From: Natronobacterium haloterrestre
GTDB taxonomy: Archaea > Halobacteriota > Halobacteria > Halobacteriales > Natrialbaceae
Length of the DNA: 64,000 nt
Assembly: GCF_900112205.1 (NCBI RefSeq)
Contig: NZ_FOKW01000004.1
Span: 248,001-312,000 of the forward strand
Direction of reading: 5' to 3'
A program made the position numbers and the translations under genes. Shown piece by piece: positions 1-8,507 of the stretch. The notes beneath the pieces were generated by a model. The model did no database searches. It was not told the DNA's origin and saw only the letters and a list, made by a program, of their open reading frames with translations. Each line of letters opens with the position of its first letter. The stretch's first letter is position 1.

Positions 1-596
1 AGGAGGCGGGGATCGACCTCGGACCGACGGGGGCCATCGCGACCGACGAGTACGGCCGCACGAACTACGAGGACGTCTACGCGGCGGGCGACTGCGCGGA
101 GGACGACCACGTCGTCACCGGCGACCCCGATCACGTCCCGCTCGCGCTCACGGCCAACCGCGCGGGACGGGCGATCGGGACGACGGTCGCGGGCGATCCC
201 ACGCCGACCGGCGGCACCGCCGGCACGGCGATCGTCAAGGCCTTCGACCTGGGCGCGGCCCGAACGGGCATCCTCGAGGACGACCGGGCGCGCGAGGCCG
301 GCTTCGACCCCGTCTCCGTGACGATCAATGCCCCGACGCGACCCCACTACTACCCCGGGGCGACCGAACTCACGGTGACGCTGGTCGCCGACGGCGAGAG
401 CGGGCGCGTCCTCGGCGCGAGCGTCGTCGGCGAGGACGGAGTCAAGCGGATCGACACGGTCGCGACGGCGGTACACGCGGAGCTGACCGTCGCCGAACTC
501 CGGAACCTCGACCTGGCGTACGCGCCGCCCTTTAGCCCCGTGTGGGACCCGATCCTCACCGCGGCGAAGGTCCTCGAGGGGAAAGTCGACGGGTAA
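1..596 (+). CDS. CoA-disulfide reductase / NADH oxidase-like flavoprotein, C-terminal part
   Basis: Only the last ~198 codons are present; the gene starts before the window. The visible part begins late in the second nucleotide-binding domain, contains the FAD-contacting motif VYAAGDCAE, and ends in the dimerisation domain with LDLAYAPPFSPVWDP, a signature of the CoA-disulfide reductase / water-forming NADH oxidase branch of pyridine-nucleotide disulfide oxidoreductases. These cytoplasmic enzymes use FAD and NAD(P)H to reduce a disulfide or oxygen. The N-terminal redox cysteine lies outside the window, so the substrate cannot be fixed. Dihydrolipoamide dehydrogenase, which would suit the downstream E1/lipoyl genes, is less likely because of the YAPPFSPVWDP motif. 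Family confidence is high, substrate low. Confidence 0.85.
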   Translation, partial: EAGIDLGPTGAIATDEYGRTNYEDVYAAGDCAEDDHVVTGDPDHVPLALTANRAGRAIGTTVAGDPTPTGGTAGTAIVKAFDLGAARTGILEDDRAREAGFDPVSVTINAPTRPHYYPGATELTVTLVADGESGRVLGASVVGEDGVKRIDTVATAVHAELTVAELRNLDLAYAPPFSPVWDPILTAAKVLEGKVDG

Positions 597-678
597 CGGC
601 GAGGTGACTTCAGGCTGTGAGAACAGTCGCAACATATGACCTGACTCGGTGCCAAAGGGCGACTATCAGGAGACGACG

Positions 679-822
679 ATGAGCGAACAGGACACAACCG
701 AACCGAAGCAGTCGGACCCGTACTGCAACCGGGACGACCTCGAGCGACTCGAGGAAGCGACGGACTCGGACGTCGCGGACGCGATCGCCGAACTCGAGGG
801 CGCGGAGTCGGACGACGAGTAG
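679..822 (+). CDS. small acidic hypothetical protein (47 aa)
   Basis: ATG start preceded by a purine-rich aggag about seven bases upstream, a plausible Shine-Dalgarno site. The 47-residue product is Asp/Glu-rich throughout, with a central amphipathic stretch around DDLERLEEATDSDVADAIAEL that could form one helix and a single Cys (PYCNRDDL). It ends in an acidic SDDE tail. It has typical haloarchaeal codon use and composition, so it is probably real, but I do not recognise the family. It lies 82 bases after the flavoprotein gene on the same strand and faces the metallo-beta-lactamase gene. Confidence 0.6.
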   Translation: MSEQDTTEPKQSDPYCNRDDLERLEEATDSDVADAIAELEGAESDDE

Positions 823-901
823 GCGTTTCGCCGCTGCCGCCCCGTCTCCTTTCTCCTCCGACCCCGCCTCGCCCCCGTCGACCTCGTTCCCGTTCCGCCG
901 C

Positions 902-1567
902 TCAGAACAACTCGACGCGTATCCCCGCGTCCTCTACGTCAGACGCGAACGCCTCCGGATCGGTCTCGATCGGGTCGAACGTATCGTAGTGTACCGGCAA
1001 CACCAGCTCCGGGTCCACGCTGCGTGCGAAGTCCGCGGCCTCGTGACGGTCCATCGTGAAGTGGCCCCCGATCGGCGGGACGAACACGTCGGCCCCGATC
1101 CCCTCGTGATGCGGAAGGAAGTCCGTATCCGAGGGGACGTAGACGCTCGTCCCCTCGAGATCCAGGAGCAGGCCGATCACTTCCCCGTCGGCGTGGAACG
1201 GCTCGCCGTCGTCGTCGACGTGGTCCCCGCCGGGGTCGTTGTACGCCGGGACGGTTCTGACGTCGATCCCGTCGACGGTTACCTCGCCCTCGTAGGGGAG
1301 GTCGACGACGTCGAACGGGAGGTCGGCGGTGTCGACGTCTTCGTAGACGGCGACCGTCGCATCCTCGCCGGCGACGGCCTCGATGGCGTCGGGATCGTAG
1401 TGATCGAAGTCGTCGTGGGTGACGAAGACGACGTCGCCGTCACCGGGTTCGCCCTCGAGTACGTCGCCCCACGGATCGACGTAGACGACGGTGCCGTCGT
1501 CGGTTTCGATGCGGACGCTGGCGTGGCCGAGTCGCTCGAACGCGAGCGAGTCGTAGTCGACGGACAT
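902..1567 (-). CDS. metallo-beta-lactamase-fold hydrolase (UlaG-like)
   Basis: 221-residue protein with the core of a metallo-beta-lactamase fold: the early strand GHASVRIETDDGTVVYVDPW, the zinc-binding HxDxDH motif as THDDFDHYD near residues 50-58, a later metal-bridging Asp in VPSDTDFLP and a terminal ligand His in LPVHYDTFDP. This pattern is closest to UlaG-like / L-ascorbate-6-phosphate lactonase-like MBL proteins, a broad family of cytoplasmic metal-dependent hydrolases; the substrate is unknown. The start was set at MSVDYDSL; an in-frame ATG five codons upstream gives a less natural N-terminus. It is a single-gene unit convergent with the small acidic gene. Confidence 0.85.
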   Translation of the reverse strand: MSVDYDSLAFERLGHASVRIETDDGTVVYVDPWGDVLEGEPGDGDVVFVTHDDFDHYDPDAIEAVAGEDATVAVYEDVDTADLPFDVVDLPYEGEVTVDGIDVRTVPAYNDPGGDHVDDDGEPFHADGEVIGLLLDLEGTSVYVPSDTDFLPHHEGIGADVFVPPIGGHFTMDRHEAADFARSVDPELVLPVHYDTFDPIETDPEAFASDVEDAGIRVELF

Positions 1568-1660
1568 CAGTGGTAGCTGCACCGCGCTAGGTCTTAGTAC
1601 CGCCGCCCGGCCGACGCCCGGCGTCGTTAAGCCGGAAAAACGGGAGCGAGGGCGGGCCGA

Positions 1661-1924
1661 TTACGCCGGAACGATCCAGGCCAGCGTCGCCCCGCGTTCT
1701 ACCTCGTCGTCCTCCTCGAGGACGATTTCGGCGAGTTCCCCCGCGACGGGCGCGGGCACGTCGACGCTGACTTTCTCGACCTGGTACTCGCAGATCGTCT
1801 CGCCCTCCCTGACGTGGCTCCCCTCGCGGGCGAACCAGTTGACGACGACGCCCTCGTCCTCCTCGGCGTCGTCCGGCCAGACGGCGTCCGTATCGACTGC
1901 GACGCGGTCCTCGCCCGCGCTCAT
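1661..1924 (-). CDS. free-standing lipoyl/biotinyl-domain carrier protein
   Basis: An 87-residue protein that is essentially one lipoyl domain with an acidic N-terminal extension. The modified-lysine hairpin is ICEYQVEKVSVDVPAP, with the acceptor predicted at Lys51 and the hydrophobic/Glu neighbours typical of lipoyl domains (E-K-V-S), then a symmetric second half ending DEVERGATLAWIVP. It would shuttle the acyl group from E1 to an acyltransferase in a 2-oxoacid dehydrogenase complex. Its ATG overlaps the TGA of the E1 beta gene (ATGA), so the two are translationally coupled. No catalytic E2 acyltransferase domain is attached and none lies next to it. A biotin carrier is possible but less likely given the E1 neighbours. 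Confidence 0.85.
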   Translation of the reverse strand: MSAGEDRVAVDTDAVWPDDAEEDEGVVVNWFAREGSHVREGETICEYQVEKVSVDVPAPVAGELAEIVLEEDDEVERGATLAWIVPA

Positions 1925-3012
1925 TCTGCCCCCGATTCGGTCGATCGAACGCTCCTGACCGCCGCCGCGACGTCCTCGACGCTCGGGATCACTTCGTTCT
2001 CCATCGGCCGTGAGTACGGCAGGGGCACGTCCGGCACCGCGACCCGCTCGACGCCCTCGAGGTCGGCCAGCCGGTCCTCCGCGACGGACGCGATGATCTC
2101 GCCGGTGACGCCGTAGGAGCGGTAGTCCTCGTCGACGACCACGAGATGGCCGGTCTTCGCTACCGACTCGCGGACGGTCTCCGTGTCCAGCGGCACCAGC
2201 GTCCGCAGGTCGATCACCTCGGCGTCGATGCCGTCGTCGGCGAGCTCCGCCGCGGCCTCGAGCGCGCGGTGGACGTGCAATCCGAGCGTGACGACCGTGA
2301 CGTCCTCGCCCTCGCGTTTCACGTCGGCGCTGCCGAAGGGGATCGTGTACGCCTCCTCGGGTACGGGGGTCTTCGGCCCGTCGGGAGCGGGCATCCAGCC
2401 GATCCCCATCAGGCGTTTGTGGAACATGTAGACGACGGGGTCGTCGTCCCGGATGGCGTTGTGCATCAGTCCCTTCGCGTCGTACGCCGTCGAGGGGACC
2501 ACGACCTTCATCCCCGGCAGGTGGGCGAAGGTGCCGTACAGCGTCTGGGAGTGCTGGGCGGCGTCGTTGTAGGTCCCGCCGACGGCGGTGGTCAGGACCA
2601 TCGGAACCGACACGCTCGCTCCGCTCATGTACGTGTTCTTCGCCATCTGGTTGTAGATCTGGTCCATACAGACGCCGAAGAAGTCGACGAACATCAGCTC
2701 CGCAATCGGACGCATCCCCTCCTGTGCGGCCCCGACGGCGGCCCCGATGTAGGCCGTCTCGCTGATCGGCACGTCCATGATCCGGTCGTGGCCGAACTCC
2801 TCGAGCAGCCCCTCGGTGCTGTCGAAGATGCCGCCGTAGTCGGCGACGTCCTCGCCCATGTAGAAGACCTCCTCGTCCTCGCGCATCTCGTGGGCGATCG
2901 CCTCGACCATCGCGCGGCTCATCGTCAGGTCGCGTTCGACGACCTGTGGTTCGGCGTCGTCTTCGGTCTCTGGTTCGGGCTCTTGTTCGGGTTCGGGTTC
3001 GGATTCCGCCAT
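1921..3012 (-). CDS. 2-oxoacid dehydrogenase E1 component, beta subunit
   Basis: 363 residues, matching E1 beta subunits of pyruvate, acetoin and branched-chain 2-oxoacid dehydrogenases. Family features are VFYMGEDVADYGG (residues ~49-61), DVPISETAYIGAAVG (~80-94) and the C-terminal VVVDEDYRSYGVTGEI region. It pairs with E1 alpha to form the thiamine-diphosphate heterotetramer that decarboxylates a 2-oxoacid and reductively acylates the lipoyl domain. An extra ~25-residue N-terminal acidic leader of alternating Glu/Pro precedes the conserved start region. It overlaps the alpha gene by TGATG and the lipoyl gene by ATGA. The substrate (pyruvate, acetoin or branched-chain oxoacids) cannot be assigned from sequence alone. 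Confidence 0.92.
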   Translation of the reverse strand: MAESEPEPEQEPEPETEDDAEPQVVERDLTMSRAMVEAIAHEMREDEEVFYMGEDVADYGGIFDSTEGLLEEFGHDRIMDVPISETAYIGAAVGAAQEGMRPIAELMFVDFFGVCMDQIYNQMAKNTYMSGASVSVPMVLTTAVGGTYNDAAQHSQTLYGTFAHLPGMKVVVPSTAYDAKGLMHNAIRDDDPVVYMFHKRLMGIGWMPAPDGPKTPVPEEAYTIPFGSADVKREGEDVTVVTLGLHVHRALEAAAELADDGIDAEVIDLRTLVPLDTETVRESVAKTGHLVVVDEDYRSYGVTGEIIASVAEDRLADLEGVERVAVPDVPLPYSRPMENEVIPSVEDVAAAVRSVRSTESGAE

Positions 3013-4079
3013 CAGTCATCACCCCCGCTTTCCGCGCCGGCTCTCGCGTCGGTCCCCAGGTCGTACGCCGGTTCCTCGTCGGTCACGCCCGACGGCGGGT
3101 TCGCGAACACGTCCTCGTAGGCGTCCTCGGGCGACGGTTCGGGCTGGTCCTTGGCCCACTCGATCGCCTCGTCGACCCGCTCGTGGGCGTCCTCCCGGAT
3201 CGACTCGAGAGTCTCGTCCTCGACGCCGCGTCGGCGCAGTTCCGCCGCGAGCCGTTCGATCGAGTCGCGGTCGGCCGCCGCCTCCTGGTCGGCCTCGGGG
3301 CGGTAGGTCTGGGGATCCCCCATGAAGTGACCCATCCGCCGGTGGACCTGTACCTCGAGCAGCGACGGGCCGTTGCGGTCCCGGGCGCGGCCGATCGCCT
3401 CCTTCGCGGCGTCGGAGACGGCGATAGCGTCGTCGCTGTCGACGCGGGTGCCGGGCATGTCGAACCCCTCGGCCCGCCGGGAGCCGTCCGCGACGTCCGA
3501 GACGCGCTCTTTGGGCATGCTGATCGCCCAGTCGTTGTCCTCGATCACGAAGACCACCGGGAGTTCGCGGACCGCCGCGAGGTTCAGCGACTCGAGGAAG
3601 CCGCCCTGGCTGATCGCGCCCTCCCCGAGGAAGGCGACGGCGACGCTGTCCTCGTTTCGCTTGCTCGCGGCGAGTCCGGCCCCGACCGCGGGCGGACACC
3701 CCTCGGCGATGATCCCGCTGCAGGCAAAGCCCGCGTCGGGATCGAACAGGTGCATGTGCCCGCCCTTGCCGCCACAGAGGCCGGTCTCGCGGCCGAATAT
3801 CTCCGCGGTCATGCGCTTCAGGTCGACCCCCTTCGCGATGGCGACGTGGTGTGGCCGGTGGGGCGCGGTCACCGTGTCGTCGTCCCGTAGGTGCCGGCAG
3901 ACCCCCGCGGCCGCGGCTTCCTGGCCGGCGGCCAGGTGCAGCTCCCCCGGGATCGGGCCGGCCGAGATGTCGAAAGCCGGCTGTTTCCCCTCCAGGTACT
4001 CCTCCTGGAGTCGTTCCTCGTAGTATCGGGCCGTGACCATGTCCTCGAACATGGCTTGTAGTTCGGTAACTCCTCCCAT
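3012..4079 (-). CDS. 2-oxoacid dehydrogenase E1 component, alpha subunit
   Basis: 355 residues. The thiamine-diphosphate motif runs from GEGAISQGGFLESLN to IEDNDWAIS (about residues 152-186), after the conserved GGKGGHMHLF. The motif HRRMGHFMGDPQTYR is the RxxGHxxGDxxxYR signature typical of acetoin/pyruvate-type E1 alpha proteins. It carries out the decarboxylation half of the complex with the beta subunit. First gene of a three-gene operon (E1 alpha, E1 beta, lipoyl protein). The C-terminus carries a ~30-residue acidic tail. The intergenic region with the divergent membrane-protein gene holds a TATA-like gttatagg on the reverse strand about 35 bases upstream. Confidence 0.92.
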   Translation of the reverse strand: MGGVTELQAMFEDMVTARYYEERLQEEYLEGKQPAFDISAGPIPGELHLAAGQEAAAAGVCRHLRDDDTVTAPHRPHHVAIAKGVDLKRMTAEIFGRETGLCGGKGGHMHLFDPDAGFACSGIIAEGCPPAVGAGLAASKRNEDSVAVAFLGEGAISQGGFLESLNLAAVRELPVVFVIEDNDWAISMPKERVSDVADGSRRAEGFDMPGTRVDSDDAIAVSDAAKEAIGRARDRNGPSLLEVQVHRRMGHFMGDPQTYRPEADQEAAADRDSIERLAAELRRRGVEDETLESIREDAHERVDEAIEWAKDQPEPSPEDAYEDVFANPPSGVTDEEPAYDLGTDARAGAESGGDD

Positions 4080-4154
4080 GGATACCCGAGCGGGGGTTCC
4101 ACACGAGGGTAGTTATAGGTATCTCGCGGGGCCCGACGCCCGCCTCCGAGGAAC

Positions 4155-4162
4155 GCTTTTGT
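4155..4162 (+). promoter_or_regulatory. TATA-like box for the DUF2391-type gene
   Basis: gcttttgt centred 26-27 bases before the ATG, preceded by gaac resembling a BRE. The spacing predicts a leaderless transcript and supports the start MSESEPES rather than the in-frame start eight codons earlier. Confidence 0.5.
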
Positions 4163-4184
4163 GCCGGCCGTCGCTTGTCCCCGT

Positions 4185-4919
4185 ATGAGCGAGTCGGAGC
4201 CGGAGTCGGGCACGGACCGCGGCGCCGACGGACCAGGCGACCGCGAGGGCGAGTCCCGCGGAGAGTACGCGCTCGAGGAGGACGACCGGGACGCCGTCGA
4301 CGTCGACGACGTCCTCGAGCGTCTCGACGAACTCGAGCGGTCGGTCTCGAGCCCCTCCGAGCGGGCCGACGTCCGCAGCGTCCGGCGGATGCTCGAGCGG
4401 GTCCCGGGTGGTCGGTCGGTCAGCAACGGCATCCAGCGGTACACGACCCGGGACGTCGCCGAGGGGTTCGTCGGCGGCGTCCTGCTGTCGCTGCCGATGG
4501 TCGTCGAGGACGGCGTCTTCGAGATCGCCGCGTGGTTCCTCGAGGCGACCGTCGCCGGGGTTCCAGTCGCACTGGTCGCGAACGTGACGTTCATCGTACT
4601 CCTGACCCACGGGTTACTCTACTGGACCGATTTCCGGGACGTGGAGGTATCGAAACCCTTGCTGGGGATCGTCCCGCGGCGACTCCTGGGGGTCCTCTCG
4701 GTGTCGTTTCTCACTGCCGTGTTCCTGCTGGTACTGTGGGGCCGTCACGAGGCGGGCAACCCGACGACCCTCGAGTTCGTCGCGCGGGTCACGGTCGTCT
4801 GGGCCGCGGCCGCCATCGGTGCGTCCCTCGGAGACATTCTCCCGGGGGAGAGCCAGGGGACCGAAATGACGATCGACTCGATCGACGACCTGACCGGACA
4901 GGGCGACGGTGACGACTGA
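4185..4919 (+). CDS. DUF2391 / TIGR02587-like integral membrane protein
   Basis: 244 residues. An acidic soluble N-terminus (residues ~1-85, including a predicted coiled region DVDDVLERLDELERSV) is followed by four hydrophobic segments: near VGGVLLSLPMVVEDG, VALVANVTFIVLLTHGLLYW, LLGVLSVSFLTAVFLLVLWG and VTVVWAAAAIGASLGDILPG. The architecture and the TRDVAEGFVGGVLLSLPM segment fit the haloarchaeal DUF2391 (TIGR02587) membrane family of unknown function; this assignment is from memory of the family. It is transcribed divergently from the E1 operon and is convergent with the MaoC gene, so it looks monocistronic. Confidence 0.75.
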   Translation: MSESEPESGTDRGADGPGDREGESRGEYALEEDDRDAVDVDDVLERLDELERSVSSPSERADVRSVRRMLERVPGGRSVSNGIQRYTTRDVAEGFVGGVLLSLPMVVEDGVFEIAAWFLEATVAGVPVALVANVTFIVLLTHGLLYWTDFRDVEVSKPLLGIVPRRLLGVLSVSFLTAVFLLVLWGRHEAGNPTTLEFVARVTVVWAAAAIGASLGDILPGESQGTEMTIDSIDDLTGQGDGDD

Positions 4920-5044
4920 GACGGATTGCTGTACGCATACACCGGCGCAATCGCCGCCCGGCGGCGGTTGGATCGGAACTGACGGACAGGAACCCGTACG
5001 AGGGGTAAGGAAGAGCCAACCGACACGCACCGGCGGTCGCAGTC

Positions 5045-5734
5045 CTATTCGTCCGGAAGCGGCGAGATCGCGACGACGGCCTCGCCGTCGATTACCGTCC
5101 GACCGTCGTCGTTCTCGTCGCCGTCGTCGCTGGCCGCCGAAACCGTCGTTCGAACCCGATACCGATCGTCACCCAGGTCCTCGAGGAGTTCACACTCCGC
5201 GGTGACCGCGTCGCCGATCTCGACCGGCGCGAGGAACTCGAGGTCCTGAGACAGGTAGACCGTCGTCCCCGGGAACCGGGCCAGCGCGGCGCTGATCGTC
5301 CCGGCGACGAGCGTGCCGTGGGCGATGCGCCCGCCGAACTGCGTCGTCTCGGCGAACCCGTCCTCGAGGTGGAGGCGATTGGTGTCGCCGGAGGCGGTCG
5401 CGAACGCCGAGACGTCGGACTCGGAGATCCGTTTGGTGAACCGCACGTACTCGCCGACGCCGAGTTCGTCGTGTTCCTCGACGGAGCGTTCGGTCAGCCA
5501 CGCCTCGTCGGCGAACGCGAGTTCGGCGAGCGGCGACTCGACGGTCGTCGAGGCCCCGCAGTCGCGATCCGCGTCGGTCGTCTTGGACGCCGTCGGCGGC
5601 TGGACGCCCATCGACGCGAGGAACGCGTTGTTCGCCTCGAGGTAGCTGTTGAAGACGTGTTTCGAGATGCTGGACCACTGCTCGCGTACCGGTGTGGCGG
5701 TAGGCGTCTCGGAGTCCGGACTGTGAGTGCTCAT
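5045..5734 (-). CDS. MaoC-family (R)-specific enoyl-CoA hydratase
   Basis: 229 residues. The C-terminal two thirds is a hot-dog-fold MaoC domain with the hydratase-2 signature: ASGDTNRLHLEDGFA supplies the catalytic Asp and His, followed by FGGRIAHGTLVAG. Such enzymes hydrate trans-2-enoyl-CoA to (R)-3-hydroxyacyl-CoA and often feed polyhydroxyalkanoate synthesis. The N-terminal ~90 residues (SSISKHVFNSYLEANNAFLA and an acidic linker) are an extra helical segment; haloarchaeal PhaJ-like proteins can carry such extensions. The start is placed at MSTHSPDS; a longer in-frame ATG 40 codons upstream gives an Arg-rich, non-haloarchaeal N-terminus and was rejected. No PHA synthase gene is adjacent, so that role is inference. 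Confidence 0.85.
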   Translation of the reverse strand: MSTHSPDSETPTATPVREQWSSISKHVFNSYLEANNAFLASMGVQPPTASKTTDADRDCGASTTVESPLAELAFADEAWLTERSVEEHDELGVGEYVRFTKRISESDVSAFATASGDTNRLHLEDGFAETTQFGGRIAHGTLVAGTISAALARFPGTTVYLSQDLEFLAPVEIGDAVTAECELLEDLGDDRYRVRTTVSAASDDGDENDDGRTVIDGEAVVAISPLPDE

Positions 5735-5884
5735 GGTGAGTACGTGGCTGGCTCGCTCGAGAGCGGTGCCAGCGAAGCGACGGCGACTAGTTTGCGATAG
5801 GGTCCCTTGGCGTCGTTGCCAAATCGTATTGTCCCTGCGATCGTGACCGTTCACGTTCCGAACCGGTCGAACGGGGGCTGCCAG

Positions 5885-6742
5885 CTAAAGCGCCGCGATC
5901 CCACCCAGGAATTTGGCACTCACGTCGTTGAACGCCCGCGGCCGGTCCTGGTTGACCAGATGGCCCGACCGGTCCAGCGTGAGGTGCCGGCCGTCGTCGA
6001 CGGTCGCTGCGATGCGCTCACCCTGGCGAACGACCGGCGGGGCCTCCTGTTCGCCGTGGACGACGAGCGTCGGCGTCGAGACGCCCGACAGCGACGGGGG
6101 ATCGTACCGGAAGAGCGCGTCGAAGACCTTCCGGAACTCCGCACTCGAGACCTCGCTGACCGCCTCCATGGCCGCCGACTGGATCGCCGGATCGACGGAG
6201 AGCCACCGCTGGCCAGTCGTCGCGCGGATCGAGTACAGCAACGAGCGAAAGGTCGTCCGCGGGCCGGCCACGGACAGGGAGGTCGACACCGCCGGCAGCG
6301 GCGAGGCGAACCCCTTGACGCCGGACGGCAGGTCGACCGGCGGCATCGAACGCAACGCGCCCGCGAGGATCGCACCGGCCGCCCGGTCGGGATTACGGTG
6401 GAGATACTCCTGGACGACCATCGATCCGAGCGAGAGACCACAGAGGACCGGCGCGCCGTCGCTGTTCCCGCCGTCACCATCGGCCGCCAGATGCGAAAGC
6501 AGCGCCTCGAGGTCGTCGGCGAAGAGTTCGATCGAGTACCGATCGCGGTCGGTCGCGCCAGTGTTGCCGTGGCCCCGGACGTCCATCGTGACGACCCGGT
6601 AGTCGTCGGCGAAGTGTTCGACCTGTGGCTTCCAGGAGCGGCCGTTCATCCAGCCGCCGTGGACGAACACGAGCGGCCTGCCGTCGCCGCGGACGTCGTA
6701 CCAGAGGGAACCGGAACCGTCGTCGAGCGGGAGGGTTGCCAT
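5885..6742 (-). CDS. alpha/beta-fold hydrolase
   Basis: 285 residues. Shows the alpha/beta-hydrolase order: oxyanion-hole strand PLVFVHGGWMNG, the DVRGHGNTG loop, the nucleophile elbow GLSLGS (Ser), an acidic-residue strand TLVVHGEQEAPP where the usual Asp position holds Glu/Gln, and the catalytic His in DRSGHLVNQD. Likely a cytoplasmic esterase, lactonase or similar; the substrate cannot be predicted. The start is chosen at MATLPLDD because a reverse-strand TATA box lies about 27 bases upstream, which would make this ATG the first transcribed codon; another ATG two codons earlier is possible. Confidence 0.85.
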   Translation of the reverse strand: MATLPLDDGSGSLWYDVRGDGRPLVFVHGGWMNGRSWKPQVEHFADDYRVVTMDVRGHGNTGATDRDRYSIELFADDLEALLSHLAADGDGGNSDGAPVLCGLSLGSMVVQEYLHRNPDRAAGAILAGALRSMPPVDLPSGVKGFASPLPAVSTSLSVAGPRTTFRSLLYSIRATTGQRWLSVDPAIQSAAMEAVSEVSSAEFRKVFDALFRYDPPSLSGVSTPTLVVHGEQEAPPVVRQGERIAATVDDGRHLTLDRSGHLVNQDRPRAFNDVSAKFLGGIAAL

Positions 6743-6764
6743 CGACATCGTCTGTGTGCCGAGC

Positions 6765-6773
6765 ACATATATA
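6765..6773 (-). promoter_or_regulatory. TATA box for the alpha/beta hydrolase gene
   Basis: gtatatatg on the reverse strand, one of the clearest TATA boxes in the window. Its centre is 26-27 bases before the ATG of MATLPLDD, the spacing of a leaderless haloarchaeal promoter, and it decides the start codon. Confidence 0.65.
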
Positions 6774-6786
6774 CTGTCTGCCGGAC

Positions 6787-8406
6787 CTACCGCGAGTCGT
6801 CGTCACCGCCGCCCTCGAGCCAGCGGTCCCAGAACGGTTCGAACTCGGAGTCGTCCTCCGCGATCCGGCTCCACTCCGCGAGGCCGCGCTCCTCGCGGCT
6901 CCCGGGGATCGTGTTGTCGAGCACGAGCGCCGCCAGCCCGCCGACGGCCATCCCCGTCGATCCGACGATGAAGACGGTGTCGACGACGGCGAGCGCCGCG
7001 GCCTCGAGCCAGGCCGCGAGGGCCGTACCGGCGACGGGGCCCGCCTCGAGCAGCGGCGCGAGCGTCGCCTCGGGGGCGACCGCGGCGCGGAACGCGAGCG
7101 TGCTCTCGAAGTTCGCCATGTACTCGGGAATCGCGAGTCCGACGAAGAGAGCGAAGCCGACGACGAAGACGTTTCTCGAGGAGTCGAGGTCCACGTGTCG
7201 CAGGTTCGAGACGCCGACGGCGACGATCTGGGCGAACATCGCGACGAAGAGCCCGCCGATGATCGGGTCGGGGATCGTCGCGATGAGCTGGCCGAAGTAA
7301 CCGACGAAGCCGGCAAGGAGCATGACGACGGCCCCGATCTGGACGACGTACCGCGAGGCGACGCCGGTGAGCCCGATCGCGCCGATGTTCTCGGAGTAGG
7401 AGGTCGAGCCCCCGGTTCCCATCAGGCCGGAGAACACGTTCATCAATCCCTCCATCCCGATCCCGTGGTTGATCCGCTTCTCGCTGGGCGCGGCCGATCC
7501 GGTCAGGTTCGCGACCGCGTAGTAGTCGCCGATGCTCTCGACCATCGAGGCGAGCACCCCCGCGAACATGCCGACGACGAACGGGGTCGTCACCTGCGGG
7601 GTCCCCCACTGGAGCGGGTGGATGGGCAAAAGCAGCGACGCGTCGGTCACCACGCCGAGCGGGACGTATCCCGGGTGACCGGTGCTCAGGACGCCGAGCC
7701 AGGACAGCGTCGCGGCGACGATCCAGGCGATGCCGATCGCGAGCAAGACCGGATACAGTCTGAACGCCCGGTGCTGGAACTCGAGGTACTGGGAGAAAAG
7801 CAGGATGAGCCCGAGGGTGAGCCCGAGCAGCCACCAGCTCTGGTCCGGGCCGGTCACCTGCGGCGCGTCGAACAGCGCCAGACCGATCAGCGCGATGGTC
7901 GGCGCGATGACGACCGGCGAGAGGTACCGTCTGAGCTTGCCCACCAGCCCCAGATAGCCCATCGCGACCTGGACGAGCGCGGCGACGACGATCGCCCCCT
8001 GTAACTGGAGCAGGGCCGCTTGCCAGGCCGGTTGCCCCTCGAGACCCCCGAGGTCGCCGGCCGTGACGACCGCGACGATGGCGAGGGCCGGTGCGAGCAT
8101 CGAGAACGGCGCGCCCTGGACGATCGGGTACCGGTTCCCGAACGTCGTCTGGGCGAGCGTCGCGATCCCCGAGACGACGAAGAACGTGCCGATGAACTGG
8201 GCGCGGATCCCGTCGGGCATGCCCATCGCCTCAGCCAGGATCAGCGGGACCGCGATGTTGGCCCCGACCATCGTCAGGTAGTGCTGGATCCCGAGCACCG
8301 CCGATTCGCCGAGGGGCGGTTCGTCCTCGATTCCGTACGCGATCTCGTCCGTGGTTCCGGTGGCCGCCTCCTTTTCCTCAGCCGCCGCTGGATCGTCCTC
8401 CTTCAT
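6787..8406 (-). CDS. NCS2-family nucleobase (uracil/xanthine) permease
   Basis: 539 residues with about 12-14 hydrophobic segments. NCS2 hallmarks include LGIQHYLTMVGANIAVPLIL at the first membrane segment, the re-entrant region SYSENIGAIGLTGVASRYV following MGTGGSTS, and NLRHVDLDSSRN. Members import uracil, xanthine or related bases by cation symport. N- and C-terminal cytoplasmic tails are acidic. A reverse-strand TATA-like gcatatca about 52 bases upstream would give a short 5' leader. Its stop lies 38 bases before the hydrolase promoter box, so the hydrolase has its own promoter. Base specificity cannot be read from the sequence. Confidence 0.92.
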   Translation of the reverse strand: MKEDDPAAAEEKEAATGTTDEIAYGIEDEPPLGESAVLGIQHYLTMVGANIAVPLILAEAMGMPDGIRAQFIGTFFVVSGIATLAQTTFGNRYPIVQGAPFSMLAPALAIVAVVTAGDLGGLEGQPAWQAALLQLQGAIVVAALVQVAMGYLGLVGKLRRYLSPVVIAPTIALIGLALFDAPQVTGPDQSWWLLGLTLGLILLFSQYLEFQHRAFRLYPVLLAIGIAWIVAATLSWLGVLSTGHPGYVPLGVVTDASLLLPIHPLQWGTPQVTTPFVVGMFAGVLASMVESIGDYYAVANLTGSAAPSEKRINHGIGMEGLMNVFSGLMGTGGSTSYSENIGAIGLTGVASRYVVQIGAVVMLLAGFVGYFGQLIATIPDPIIGGLFVAMFAQIVAVGVSNLRHVDLDSSRNVFVVGFALFVGLAIPEYMANFESTLAFRAAVAPEATLAPLLEAGPVAGTALAAWLEAAALAVVDTVFIVGSTGMAVGGLAALVLDNTIPGSREERGLAEWSRIAEDDSEFEPFWDRWLEGGGDDDSR

Positions 8407-8507
8407 GCTCGATGTGATCTCGTCGGAGAAGGGAAGGGGGCCCTCAAGTCAGTGTTGATATGCGTCCGAACCCTGCCGCCGTCCGTCGGTATCGTGGCCC
8501 GTTCGAC

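Noticed and set aside
5735-5854. Longer N-terminus for the MaoC protein
   Set aside because: The extra 40 residues are Arg-rich and lack acidic bias, unlike haloarchaeal proteins; MSTHSPDS is preferred.
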